A DNA stretch of 64,000 bases, taken from the NCBI RefSeq assembly GCF_020283565.1, contig NC_060060.1:26784001-26848000 (forward strand), written 5' to 3'. This DNA comes from Trifolium pratense (Eukaryota > Streptophyta > Magnoliopsida > Fabales > Fabaceae). Shown one piece after another: positions 11,831-22,200 of the stretch. The position numbers and the translations under genes were made by a program. Position 1 is the first letter of the stretch; each line of letters starts with the position of its first letter. Below the pieces are notes generated by a model. That model ran no database searches. It was not told the DNA's origin and saw only the letters and a list, made by a program, of their open reading frames with translations.

Positions 11831-12669
11831 GCTAAGAACATTTTTAGTCCTTATAAAAAATTTCAACAAGTTTTAGTCCCTCATATATTTGCTGTCACAA
11901 CTATCGGTCCCAACTTTTGATTAAACTCTTTTGTACTTTCAAATTTTTTAATAATTTTTTGTTTTCATATTTATAACATTATAAGAACTTCTCCCACAAA
12001 AATGTTATTTTTTTAAGTCATGGTCATAGCGTCTAACATTTTTATGTCTTATCTTAGAAATTATTGAATTCCGGTAGAGTGTGCTTCTTGTACCTCTTTG
12101 TTTTTCTGAACTCTTTTACCTTTTTTGTTTTTGTATTTATATATAATATAATGTAACGCTATTTATCCTTCATTACTTCCCTAGAGTGAAGTTTGCCGTT
12201 AAAAACATAAAATGGATGAAGATGTAGTTGTGAGTACTTAATATGGGATCCAGATTTGCCGTTGTAGCAAAATAATACGGTTATATACAGTAATTGATCA
12301 TAGTCGTTGATTTATGATCGAACAATTTAGATTATATTTCAATTTTAACATTATTCAATGATCTCAATCATTAGTTTAGATTGGACAATTTAAAACAGTA
12401 ATTGTGTCGCCGTCAACGGAGTTATTGATGAAAATCCAATTCTCTTATAACATACACATCTCATTTAAACATGTATTGATACACCGTTGATATAGATAAT
12501 TTTAATAGGTCAACAAATGTTATTTAATATAAAAAAAAATTAAAGTTCATGCTAATTAGTTTTCCCGAAACACTAGTTAAGCATAACCCAATCAAAATTG
12601 TTCATGTCAACCGATGTATCAGTACATATCCAAATAAGATATATACCGAAGAATTCAAGTATTATACTA
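11831..12669. other. Intergenic AT-rich sequence
   Basis: This stretch holds the motif TTTTAGTCCCTCATATATTTG near 11870, a theme also seen in the insert at 12776-13284. No ORF or RNA gene was recognised. Confidence 0.45.
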
Positions 12670-13330
12670 CTCCGGTTTCTTATATAAGTAAAATTTGACT
12701 TTTGAGGTTTATTGAAAAAGTCATATATCTAGTTACATTATTAATCAAATACATTAATTTTTCAATAAATTTAAAGTGAAATAAGTTTTTGATCCCATTA
12801 ATTATCTTGAATTTTGTTTTTGGTACCTATAAAAAATAGCAACTTTGGGTCCTCAAATATTTTGTATGACAACTTTTGATTCCTATTTTTAATCGACTCT
12901 TGTGTACTTTCATATTTTTTTGTTTATAATATTATTATAAACATCTTCCACAAAAATTTAGAATTTTTTAACATATGAAATATTTATGAATTTTGAAGTG
13001 AAAAAACTAAAAATTAATATTTAATTCATCTTTTATTAAAAAAAATTAAAATTTTGCAAGAAATATTTATATAATATATTAAGCATGATTTTGTTTTTGA
13101 AGGATATTAAACATGATTGCGGAACAAAATTTTAAAATTTCGAATGATATATACTAGTTGACTAAAATGCAAGGACCTAAAATCATGATAGAAAATATTT
13201 GAAGATCTAAAATTGTTCAAATATTTCATACAGACTAAACACAAAATTTAAGATATTTATAAGGATCGAAAACTTACCTAACATATAAATTTAAAATGTC
13301 AAATTTTATTTATTTATATATGAAAGGTAG
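12670..13330. mobile_element. Stowaway-type MITE interrupted by a second element
   Basis: The left end CTCCGGTTTCTTATATAAG (12670) and the inverted right end CTACCTTTCATATATAAAT (to 13330) are flanked by TA on both sides. Both continue into AAATTTGAC. The halves are separated by the insert at 12776-13284. The structure matches the intact relative at 17692-17824. Confidence 0.7.
12776..13284. mobile_element. Foldback element nested in the Stowaway MITE
   Basis: A segment of about 509 bp flanked by ATAAATTTAAA (12765-12775 and 13285-13295). Its ends are inverted relatives: ATAAGTTTTTGATCCC on the left, and TAAGTTTTCGATCC reading inward from the right. It is AT-rich and non-coding. The target duplication may be shorter than the 11 shared bases. 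Confidence 0.6.
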
Positions 13331-13428
13331 TAATTAAGATATACAAATTACTATATTTTTTCTTTGGTCTTTTTGTCCACAATCTGATCACCGTCTTCAC
13401 ACTAACCTAGAAGCTATATATTCGTGAT

Positions 13429-13618
13429 GAGGAGTGCTAGCAACACACTCTTTAACAAACACACTCTAACACACTCTCTTTTATTGGTTAAAATTTATAT
13501 GGGTTTCATAAAAATTATATGAGTCCACATTTTTTTATGGGATCCATGTGAATTTCAACCAATAAAAAAAAGTGTGTTAAAATGTGTTTGTTAAAGAGTG
13601 TGTTGCTAACATTATTCT
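13429..13618. mobile_element. MULE-type hairpin MITE
   Basis: A 190-bp palindromic element with ends GAGGAGTGCTAGCAACACAC and, inverted, AGAATAATGTTAGCAACACA. A perfect 9-bp duplication ATTCGTGAT flanks it (13420-13428 and 13619-13627). The inner arms contain CTCTTTAACAAACACACT and its complement. Confidence 0.82.
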
Positions 13619-13627
13619 ATTCGTGAT

Positions 13628-13897
13628 TTCATATAGTACAAATATTAATTTTGTGGTATCTAACGCTGTGAAAACTCTTCAGAAATCAAAGAGTTCAGAA
13701 TTGATCAGATCATCTCAGAGCTCACAGCTGAGCAGGGAGAGACCCTATCAAGAGAGAGGATCAATCCTATACGTTTTATATGCCTCGGGATGTGGCACAC
13801 AGTATATTCTAATTTCTACAAAACTGTAGTTTCATGATTTTTTATGTAAACCATCAAATACTCCTAGGTTTTTAACTCACGCCATCAAATACAGTAG
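13628..13897. other. Intergenic sequence, nothing recognised
   Basis: An 81-codon ORF spans 13584-13829 but begins inside the MITE and has no recognisable domain. It is taken as chance. Confidence 0.5.
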
Positions 13898-14053
13898 TTT
13901 CATGTGTTTTTTTTCCACCTTCAATATTCGTATTCGGTTCATTGGACGCCTAATCTAATTTGGATCATTTCTGACATCAAGTGATTTCAGCTTTCACCCG
14001 ATTACAGTTGCAGGAATGGAACCGTGATTCACCCTACCAAGTTCAGCACCAAT

Positions 14054-17000
14054 CACTACTACAAAAAAGAGCTTTAATAGCGCCTATTTAATAGCGCTTA
14101 TTTAAAAAGCGCTATTAAAACTTTAACACGGAGCTTTATAATAGCGGTTTTGGTATAAACGCTCTTAAAACCTTGAACCCAGGAACGTTACAATAGCGCT
14201 TTTGAAATAAACGCTATTAAATCTATAAACGCGGAACCCCTATAATAGCACTTTTGAAAAGCGCTATTAAACCTGATACCCTATAATAGCGCATTTTGCA
14301 TAAAAGCTATAGTAAGTAAAATTAATAAATTAAAAATTGTTATGGGTGGGTGTCGAACCTTTGACCCCTTGGTTGCATAATATATAATAATAATAAAATA
14401 ATAATAATAATAAACAGAGTTCCAATTTATTTATTTTTTTAAAAAAAAAACTTATCTCCTACTCTTAGACGCAAATCGTTCCTCTACTCTACTGACAGTT
14501 TTTTTGTTCCAATTCTCCTCATCTCTCCATTATTCCTCCTCTCTCACAACATCTCGTCTCCTCATCCTTATCAAGATCCTTCGTCGAACCCTAAATCCTT
14601 ATACCCTCGTTCAACCTCAATCTCCGTTGAACCCTAGGTCTTCGTTTCGGCCGACTCCATCTCCGTCGAACCCTAAATCTTGTGATTTTCAGTATACCTG
14701 GAATGAAAATTCTCAGCGAACAACCCTTATATCTCCACATCTTTTAATTTGAATACTATTTACAAAAAATTGCAGGCCCAGTCATGTACTCCATAGATTA
14801 TTTTGATATTGGCGAAGTCGAAGACCTACTAAGAAGAAAACAGTTGAAAACACTCCCTAAGCTTGATTCCAGCATAGGTAGGGGAACGTCTTTCAATTTG
14901 AAGCTTTAACATGAACAAGGTGAGCAACCACCATTTTGATTGGGTTTATTTTTTTATATTTCATTGATTCATATTATGTGGGATTGTTAATTGTTGATTT
15001 AATTGATGGTGCTTGTTAATATTAACTAATATTACTAGTATTTTTTAATTTCAAGTTGTGTTTGTTTTTCTGTCATTCAAACTCTGTCTGCTGCGTTTTG
15101 TTGTTGATACTGCGGTGTGAGCGGAGGTGTTTGTTGTTTGAGGATATTGTTGGTTTGTGCGTTAGTTGGTTCGTATGGCTGTGTGTTTTTGCTAGGCTTG
15201 GCAGATGGATTGTGTCTTTTTCCTTTGCATCACAATGGAATATAGCTTATCAAAACTTTGCAGTTTTCTTTTAGTAGGTGCTGGTTCAGTTTGTTGGTTT
15301 GTGCTAGGTATTGCTTGGGTTTGAGTGTTTGGTGTGTTCCTGTCACTTAACAGGTCTAGTGTGGAGTGAGTGCTGCCCTTTTGGTTTTCTTCCCTTTGGT
15401 TTTCTTGTTTTGGTTATTTGGTTTATGTGTTTCGTTTTTTAAAGTTTTTGTTTTAGTTCAAGGTGCTCCTGGTTTGCTTTGCCACCTAGTGTTGTGGTGT
15501 GTGGTGGTGGGGGATTATTAGGTGTTGTTTGTTTTTTAGTGTAGATCCTGTTGGAGTGTGTTACCACACAAAGAGGTTTTTGAGTGTAGATCCTGTTGTT
15601 TGTTCTTGCTGTAATGCTTATTGGAAATGTTTGATTGCTTTTCCCTTTTCTTCATTTTCTCTCTAAATGCTTACATCTCTTTTTGGTTTTCCCATTTTTT
15701 CATGTAGAGTTGTGTACATTGCTAGAAGATGTTTCCACACAATGAGGTTGCTCGCGCCCTCGTGGACGACATCAAGTAAGTTCACATACGCAAAATCTGT
15801 GCAATATTAAGTTTGTGAATTTCCTATTTGTAATATTCATATGATTTCATATAGAATGGCTATTGTCTTGACTAAGTAATAAAACACTTCATTGGAATTG
15901 TTCATTAAGTTCACTAGAAATGCTAAATTAGGTGAGACAACATTCAGGAGATTATAAGTGAGATAATTTGCATCATTAAGTTCATTGGAAATACTATTTG
16001 TAGCACAAGATACTACAACAAATGTTCTTACTTGGATACTCAAGTACCATCATAGAATTTCTAATCATTATAATTAAGTAATTATTCCTCTGTGTTCAAA
16101 ATTAATATCTTAATGAGTGGAAAAAACTGCACATATTATTGCAGCAAAACAAATGGCAATATATGAAACCAATATGCAGAGAAGATTCCATTGACATGGA
16201 GTCAGATAAAAAATATGCCACTTACTCATAGGGTGTGGTATATGATATATACCATGCAAAAAAAAATATTCAATTTAATTTGAAAGCAACTAAATTCATG
16301 TAGGACATGAATACATTTCTCAACATTATATATCTTGTATTGTAGGTAATATTGGAAAGCATTTACTTTTAGAGAAAGTTGATGTGGGATACAAAGGTAA
16401 GTGTTTTACATGAAAAATCTTTTGTACATTTATAGGAAATTTCATTTTCAAGAGCTATTACTATTTCCTACTTGCGTGATTAATTTCTAAAATGTTCTTT
16501 TATGCAACTATTAAGGATATTTAATATTTAATACCAAATCATAAGCAAGAATCTTGTATTTATGTATGTATATTTAGTGATGGATATTTGTTTTTGTTGA
16601 AAATGTTATTGTGGTGCATAATTGTATGCCTATGTGTAGGTCGTTTAAGTTCTGTTTAGTGTAGGTTCAAGTGTGTGTACTAGTGTACAAGAATTGTGAA
16701 ACTAGTAGTGTATTCTTCATTCCGGTCTGAACACTAAGTGATGAATCATCTTTGAATAACTTTCAGGTAAAGAAGCTCTACACCCAAAGAGAAGATTAAA
16801 TCAAATAGTATATAAAGATCTAATGGGAGAGTGACATAGTTAAATTGGAAGAGATGGTCCACGTTGCACTCATGTTTAGCATTTTAGGTGACTGTTAATT
16901 TTTTGTGGAATTGAATTTGCCACTAAACATTAGTAGTAAGGCACCACATGAAATTATGAATCTTGTGACATTAGTACTAAGGTTTTTTCCTTGTACTATT

Positions 17001-17644
17001 TTGAAACCAGTGGTGTCATATACATACATGCTTATATGCAAAGGATTGATTAAGTTTGTCATTTTCATGCCTCTGTTATATACTTATATTTGAGTTGTAT
17101 CTTGTTGGATTATTTTATAACCGATACGTTGTATTCACTTATTTCTAATGTATTGTTCTATTTTATGATTAATAAAAAATTGTTTAGTTTTTTTTATTCA
17201 AATTTATAATAATTAAAAAAGATATTTTTCTTGAAAGAAGAGATTTAGATAAAAAAGGATTATTTTCTCTACCAAAAAAAAAAATATTTTTTTTATTTGG
17301 AAAAGGACCTATAATAGCGCTTTTGCAAAGACCGCTATTAAAAGATGACCTATAATAGCGTTTTCAGGGCACGGGCGCTATTAAACGTTGTATGCTTGAA
17401 GAATTATAATAGCGCTTTCAGAATAAAGCGATGTTAAATGTCGTTTCAACAGGCCTCTCAAGTGGCGCTAGTTTGCATACAATAGCGGTTTTTACCAAAA
17501 GCGCTGTTAAAAGTGGACTTTTGATAGCGTTTTTAAGCGCTATTATAGGCAACCAGACTTATAATAGCGGTAACAGTAATAGCGTTTTTAAGCGCTATTA
17601 AAAGTCAAAACAAGCGCTATTAAATGTCCTTTTTTGTTGTAGTG
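14054..17644. mobile_element. Non-autonomous CACTA (EnSpm) transposon, 3591 bp
   Basis: Terminal repeats begin CACTACTACAAAAAAGAG on the left and, inverted, CACTACAACAAAAAAGGAC on the right. A 3-bp target duplication AAT (14051-14053 and 17645-17647) is diagnostic of CACTA elements. Subterminal zones (14075-14310 and 17310-17635) carry many AATAGCGCTTTT units in both orientations, the expected transposase-binding arrays. No transposase is present. The interior 14460-16900 has different base use and small exon-like pieces. Confidence 0.92.
14784..14909 (+). CDS. 41-aa ORF inside the CACTA element, possible captured fragment
   Basis: A short open frame starting MYSIDYFDIGEVEDLLRRKQ, preceded by a plausible splice acceptor (AAATTGCAG at 14767-14775). 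It is followed within the element by other exon-like bits, for example MFPHNEVARALVDDIK ending at GTAAGTTC near 15777. I do not recognise the protein. It may be part of a host gene fragment or a transcript carried by the transposon. The CT-rich leader-like stretch at 14500-14660 is in keeping with a captured 5' UTR. Confidence 0.3.
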   Translation: MYSIDYFDIGEVEDLLRRKQLKTLPKLDSSIGRGTSFNLKL

Positions 17645-17691
17645 AATCACCGCTAAACCAACTAACATCGGTTTTCATGATTTTATTTATA

Positions 17692-17824
17692 CTCCAACGT
17701 TTTATATATAAGTAAAATTTGACTTTTTAAATTCATTAAAAAAGTGATATATCTAAGTAAATAATAGACTATACTTTTTCAATCAATTTAAGAAATTAAA
17801 TTTTCCTTATATATAAAATTAGAG
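17692..17824. mobile_element. Stowaway MITE, 133 bp
   Basis: Ends CTCCAACGTTTTATATATAA and, inverted, CTCTAATTTTATATATAAGG with TA on both flanks (17690-17691, 17825-17826). It is AT-rich and palindromic, the intact counterpart of the split copy at 12670. Confidence 0.75.
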
Positions 17825-18104
17825 TAGTATTTAAAAAAACTCTAATTCTAATAAAATCTCTATATTTAATTATTTATCATTAATTAAATCTCTATATTTT
17901 ATGACTTACTAGCTTTCAATTTGATCTTTTATTCACTTCTTTTTAATTTAGTTCCAAACATATTGTTTGAAGCACTATTATTTTTAAGGTCTAGCTAACG
18001 AGTGCATTCGGAGCACTCTTTAAGTAATTAGTCTATTGGTCCCTTAAAGACATTTTAGGTTTCACAATGGTCCTTTAAAAAAAAAATTGGATTGGTCCCT
18101 TATG

Positions 18105-18712
18105 GTCTGTTTGGTACAAGAGAAAAAGAGAAATATAGAAGAGAGAAAGAGGAGAGAAATATGATATTTCTCTTGTTTGGCACATGTGAGAAAGAGAGAA
18201 GAGAAAAAAATTTGATGTGGGGCCCACTCATTTTTGTTTCTCTTCTTAGGAGGAAAGAAAGATGAGAGAAATAGCTTATTTGATGCTTTTTCCATTAATG
18301 TCATTCCATTTAAGATACCCACCATAATTTTTTTTTGAAGAATGTTAATTTGTGCCCTTAAGGCACATGTTAAGAAGATAAATGTGAAAAATATTTATTG
18401 AACTTGTGTTGTATTCAATTCTCTAAGCATTAAATTCTTTGTACCATTAAATGCTATATATTTCTATTTTTAGCTAGCTTAACATGTGCCCTTAGGGCAC
18501 AAGTTAACATGACCCTTTTTTTTTTATTCATGGGCATTCTTGTACTTTTATAAATAATGAATACTTCTCTCTCTCTTCTCTATTTCTCTTCTTTTTCTCT
18601 TACACCAATCAACACATCAAATCTACTATAATTCTCACATTTTTCTCTCTTCTTTTACTCTCTCTCACCTATTTCTCTCTTGTCACTTTCTCTTTACAAC
18701 CAAACGGACTTT
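18105..18712. mobile_element. Middle element of the nest, GGTCTGTTTGG ends
   Basis: The left end GGTCTGTTTGGTACAAGAG and inverted right end GTCCGTTTGGTTGTAAAGAG flank purine-rich (left) and pyrimidine-rich (right) arms that are complementary. About 35 bases of outer-element sequence ending ATTGGTCCCTTA appear on both sides, suggesting duplication on insertion. It is itself interrupted by the MITE at 18337-18515. Confidence 0.55.
18337..18515. mobile_element. Palindromic-end MULE MITE, copy A (innermost layer)
   Basis: A 179-bp element beginning GAAGAATGTTAATTTGTG and ending ACATGACCC. Each end contains a GTGCCCTTA(A)GG(G)CAC palindrome. It lies in a T-run, so a target duplication of T residues is possible but not provable. 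Confidence 0.75.
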
Positions 18713-19047
18713 TAAAGAAAAAAAGACCCGGATTGGTCCCTTAAAGACATACATGTTTGTCATATTGGTCATTTCCGTTAAATTTTAACTTCAAATATAA
18801 CAAAAAATTCCAATGGTTAAAATTTTAAAAATTAATAAGGTTTTTGGTGGACCACTTACACTTAATGACATCCACAATTCAGTTAACTAAAACTAACGTT
18901 TTTTTATAAAAATTGACGAAAATGACCAATGTGAGAAACAAATGTGTCTTTAATGGACCAATCCGGACCTTTTTTTCTTTAAGAGATCATTGTAAAACCT
19001 AAAATATCTTTAAGAGACCAATAGACTAATTAAAGTATTTCATTTAA

Positions 19048-20230
19048 GGCTTAAATGCAGTTTTACCCCCCCTATTTTGAAAAATGCGGAATTTTACCCC
19101 CCCTATTTTAAAATGCGGAATTTTACCCCCCCTATTTTATAATTTGTTGGATTTTGCCCCCCACCAAAATTTTGCACAAAATCTGCTTCTGAGCCTGAAG
19201 TTCAAAGCTACGCACAGAACTCAATTTGGATCAATAATTCACCAAACTGGTACCGAAACGACCGAAATCGAGTTAGTTTTCCACAGAATCAAACTCCACT
19301 AAATTTGGAGTTACAGAGAGAGATTAATTACTGTTTTAGTGAAGGTCTGTTCAAATTAATTATCGTATGAAACTACTACTGGTATTCTCGTCATTCCTCT
19401 CACCCTGTAGCTCATTTTTTAATACTATTTACATGTATGGAAATCTAACGAAATTACCCTTGTTGGCATTTCAATTTCGTCGAATTTGGAGTTACGATGT
19501 GTTCGGTAGACGATGTTGAATTTGAAGATCACAAGTAGATTTCTGCAGAATTAGTAATTGGACAGACCTTCACTAAAACGGTAATTAATCTCTCTCTGTA
19601 ACTCCAAATTTAGTGGGGTTTGATTCTGTGGAAAGCTAACTCGATTAAGGTCATTTCGGTAGCCATTTGGTGAATTATGGATCCAAATTGAGTTGTATGC
19701 GAAGCTTTGAAGTTGTGACTCGAAAGCAGATTTTTTGCAGAATTTTGGGGACATACCTTCACTAAAACGGTAATTAATCTCTCTTTGTAACTCCAAATTC
19801 AGTGGGGTTTGATTATGTGGAAAGATAACTCGATTACGGTCATTTCGGTAGCCGTTTGGTGAATTATGGATCCAAATTGAGTTGTATGCGAAGCTTTGAA
19901 GTTGTGACTCGAAAGCAAATTTTTTGCAGAATTTTGGGGGACATACCTTCACTAAAACGGAAATTAATCTCTCTTTGTAACTCCAAATTCAGTGGGGTTT
20001 GATTATGTGGAAAGATAACTCGATTACGGTCATTTCGGTATCCTTTTGGTAAATTATTGATCAAAATTGAGTTGTGTGCGAAGCTTTAAAGTTGTGACTC
20101 GAAAGCAGAATTTTAGGGGGGGCAAAATCCAACAAATTATAAAACAGGGGGGGTAAAAGTCCGCGTTTTAAAACAGGGGGGGTAAAATTCCGATTTAATC
20201 AAAACAGGGGGGCAAAACTGCATTTAAGCC
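19048..20230. mobile_element. MULE with long terminal inverted repeats and internal tandem units
   Basis: A 1183-bp element with ends GGCTTAAATGCAGTTTT and inverse, flanked by perfect 9-bp repeats TTCATTTAA (19039-19047, 20231-20239). Each terminal arm holds tandem C-run/G-run motifs (CCCCCCTATTTTA-type). Internally three direct units start near 19567, 19756 and 19946 (189- and 190-bp spacing), with one inverted copy at about 19180-19345. Open frames here (133 and 66 codons) come from the repeat and are not genes. Confidence 0.85.
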
Positions 20231-20239
20231 TTCATTTAA

Positions 20240-20607
20240 TGAAACTTTTTATTCAAAAAATTAAACACTATAATTTTCAATGTCATGACCTTACATACTC
20301 CCACAAAAATTCTATTAACTATTTAAGGTTTTAAAGAGTGCCCTAATTCTCTTGTTTTTAATTGTTTCTGATTTGTTTGGTTCATATTTGCTATTGTTTT
20401 GCTGGTTTTGGTTCACATTTGATCATTGATGAATTTTTTTTATATAAAGGCTAGTGCAGTGAAAAGACATCAGTTGTAAAAACTTGACATCTCAACTATG
20501 TTGGCACCCCAAACACCATCAATCATTTGCAGCACCACATAGGAAAATTTATTGAAATGAAAGCAACCGAACATTGGGAGACTAGGCCAAAACCCAAGAA
20601 AAAACAA
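20240..20607. other. Intergenic sequence
   Basis: No gene was recognised. A stretch near 20335 (TTTAAAGAGTGCCC) resembles the inverse of sequence at 18010, so debris of a larger element is possible. Confidence 0.4.
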
Positions 20608-21103
20608 TCAATTAAATCTATAAGACAGCAAAGCCGTCCAATTGCGAAAAAAATCCTCAGCAAGGAAACTAGGAACATTCTCCCACCAATGATTTTTCTG
20701 AGAATTTAAACTAAAATTTGCGAGCTTATCAGCACAACAACTTCCTTCCCTAAAAATATGAGAAATTCTAAAGTTCATAAGAGAGCATAAATAAATACAA
20801 TTATACCAACGATTTCTAAGTTTCCAAGGTATTATATGAAAATTATTGAAGGCATCCACCACTAGTTTATAGTCGCATTCCAGCCAAAAATTATGTCAAT
20901 TAGTTTGATGAGCAATTTCAATAGCATGTATAGCTGCCACTACTTCAGCAAAGAGAGAAGATTGAATACCCAAATACATGCTAAAGTAGCCTTTCATTCC
21001 TCCACTTGAGTTACGAAAAATGCCCCCCGCTGAGGTATGACCTAGGGAACCCCTCGTTGCACCATCAGAGTTGGCTTTTATCCAGCCATTCAGAGGAAAA
21101 GAT
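20608..21103 (-). pseudogene. LINE-type RNase H domain relic
   Basis: The minus strand encodes an RNase H domain of the kind found at the end of plant non-LTR retrotransposon ORF2. It runs from WIKANSDGATRGSLGH, through LGIQSSLFAEVVAAIHAIEI and WLECDYKLVVDAFNNF, to SHIFREGSCCADKLANFSL. The catalytic Asp of NSDG, the Glu of FAEV, and the Asp of ECD are present. An in-frame TGA interrupts it near 20895-20900, between AHQTN and HNFWLEC. No upstream reverse transcriptase is attached. Confidence 0.85.
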
Positions 21104-21155
21104 CATTGATGACATAAATTTGTGATATTTCAGATAGTTTTTAGGTTAGTTTTTT

Positions 21156-21332
21156 GGGTCTTGTTAACATGTGTCCTAAGGGCACATGTTAAGATATCTC
21201 AATATAGAAACTCAACATTTAATGATACAATAAATTTAATGCTTCAAAACTTAAAATGCACAAATTAACATTTAATAATTTCTATTTTTGCTTCCTTAAC
21301 ATGTGCCTTAAGGACACATGTTAACATTCTCG
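21156..21332. mobile_element. Palindromic-end MULE MITE, copy B
   Basis: Begins GGGTCTTGTTAACATGTG and ends CATGTTAACATTCTCG. Both ends are self-complementary GTGYCCTAAGG(G)CAC palindromes. Flanks TAGTTTTTT (21147-21155) and TAGTTTTAT (21333-21341) match at 8 of 9 positions. Confidence 0.8.
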
Positions 21333-21389
21333 TAGTTTTATTAGTTTTTACTAGTTTTCAAGACCAAAAGCATGCCAATGACCTAAGAA

Positions 21390-22200
21390 ATGAAGTTACT
21401 TGACCAAGAAGTAAGGAAAGAGAAAATTACACAAAAAGGAGCAAAAAAAAAAAGGATAAAAAGCCCAGTTATATATCGTGCCACAATGAAGAATTATTTA
21501 TTTGAAGAAAATATGGCATATTTTGGGAGAAAATCTGAAGCAATCGTGCCACGATGTACCTCTGTGAGACATTGTGCCACGATGAATGTGTCGTGCCATG
21601 ATGGAAAGCCTAAATCCAAGAAGAAAAACTATAAATAGAGTTCTCCTCCACCACAATTATTCATTCCTCTCACTCCACACAAAACAACTCTCAAGGGGGT
21701 TGGGAATCACTTTCAAGACCTTAGATAATTAATCTAGCTAGCATTGGGAAAGATAACTCAAGCACCCGATGCTACATACTATAAGATTAACGAACACTTA
21801 ATTAATTTCTGCATGCTTTACAACTGGTCAATTAAGGTTGGTATGAATGTGACAACATGTATGTTACAACATGAGTTTTGGTTTAGTGGCAGTGTCTTCA
21901 ATTGCAATAAGGTGATTTTTGTATGCGCAAGCACGTCTCACTATTTTAGGGTTATAATAGAAATAATTGCAAGAGATATGGGATGAAATCGAAAGCGCCT
22001 AACGACTTGTCTCATCTTGAATTTATCTATCTTATTTTATGTATTATTTTATGAAAACCTTATCAAACTCAAAAGCGAATGAAAATTTACTTTTCTATCT
22101 TAAATTCCTAAACAAAATTAATTATTTTCGTACGGTCCCTGTGAAGACGAATCATTATAAATATTATTACGCAACTTGTGCAATTGTCCGGAGTCAATTA
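21390..22200 (+). mobile_element. LTR-like retroelement fragment
   Basis: Contains repeated CGTGCCACGATG/CGTGCCACAATG motifs (21478-21600), a TATA-like CTATAAATAG (21629) followed by leader-like sequence, and TACGGTCCCTGTGAAGACG near 22132, a motif often seen near plant gypsy LTR ends. The ORFs at 21390-21638 and 21744-21986 show no domain. No boundary or lineage could be fixed. Confidence 0.4.

Larger units (their letters stand above)
13905..17672 (-). mobile_element. tRNA-derived SINE on the minus strand, split by the CACTA element
   Basis: Once the CACTA insert is ignored, the minus strand reads ACCGATGTTAGTTGG, then TTTAGCGGTGATTGGTG (A-box region), GGTTCCATTCC (B box), a body matching the copy at 60799, and a poly-A tail (T-run 13907-13914). 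Flanking 7-bp repeats TTTCATG (13898-13904 and 17673-17679) fit a SINE target duplication. The SINE is therefore about 170 bp and older than the CACTA insertion. Confidence 0.75.
18020..19037. mobile_element. Outer foldback element of a three-layer nest
   Basis: The left arm (TAATTAGTCTATTGGTCCC, then AAGACATTTTAGG) is repeated inverted at 18990-19037, and a second inner arm (ATTGGTC near 18765) pairs with GACCAAT near 18922. The terminal-repeat element of about 1 kb is interrupted at about 18105-18712. Outer limits are approximate and the superfamily is unassigned. Confidence 0.6.

Noticed and set aside
19551..20064. 133- and 66-codon ORFs on the minus strand
   Set aside because: They arise from the 189-190-bp tandem units of the MULE; the 190-bp spacing shifts the frame, so they are not coding.
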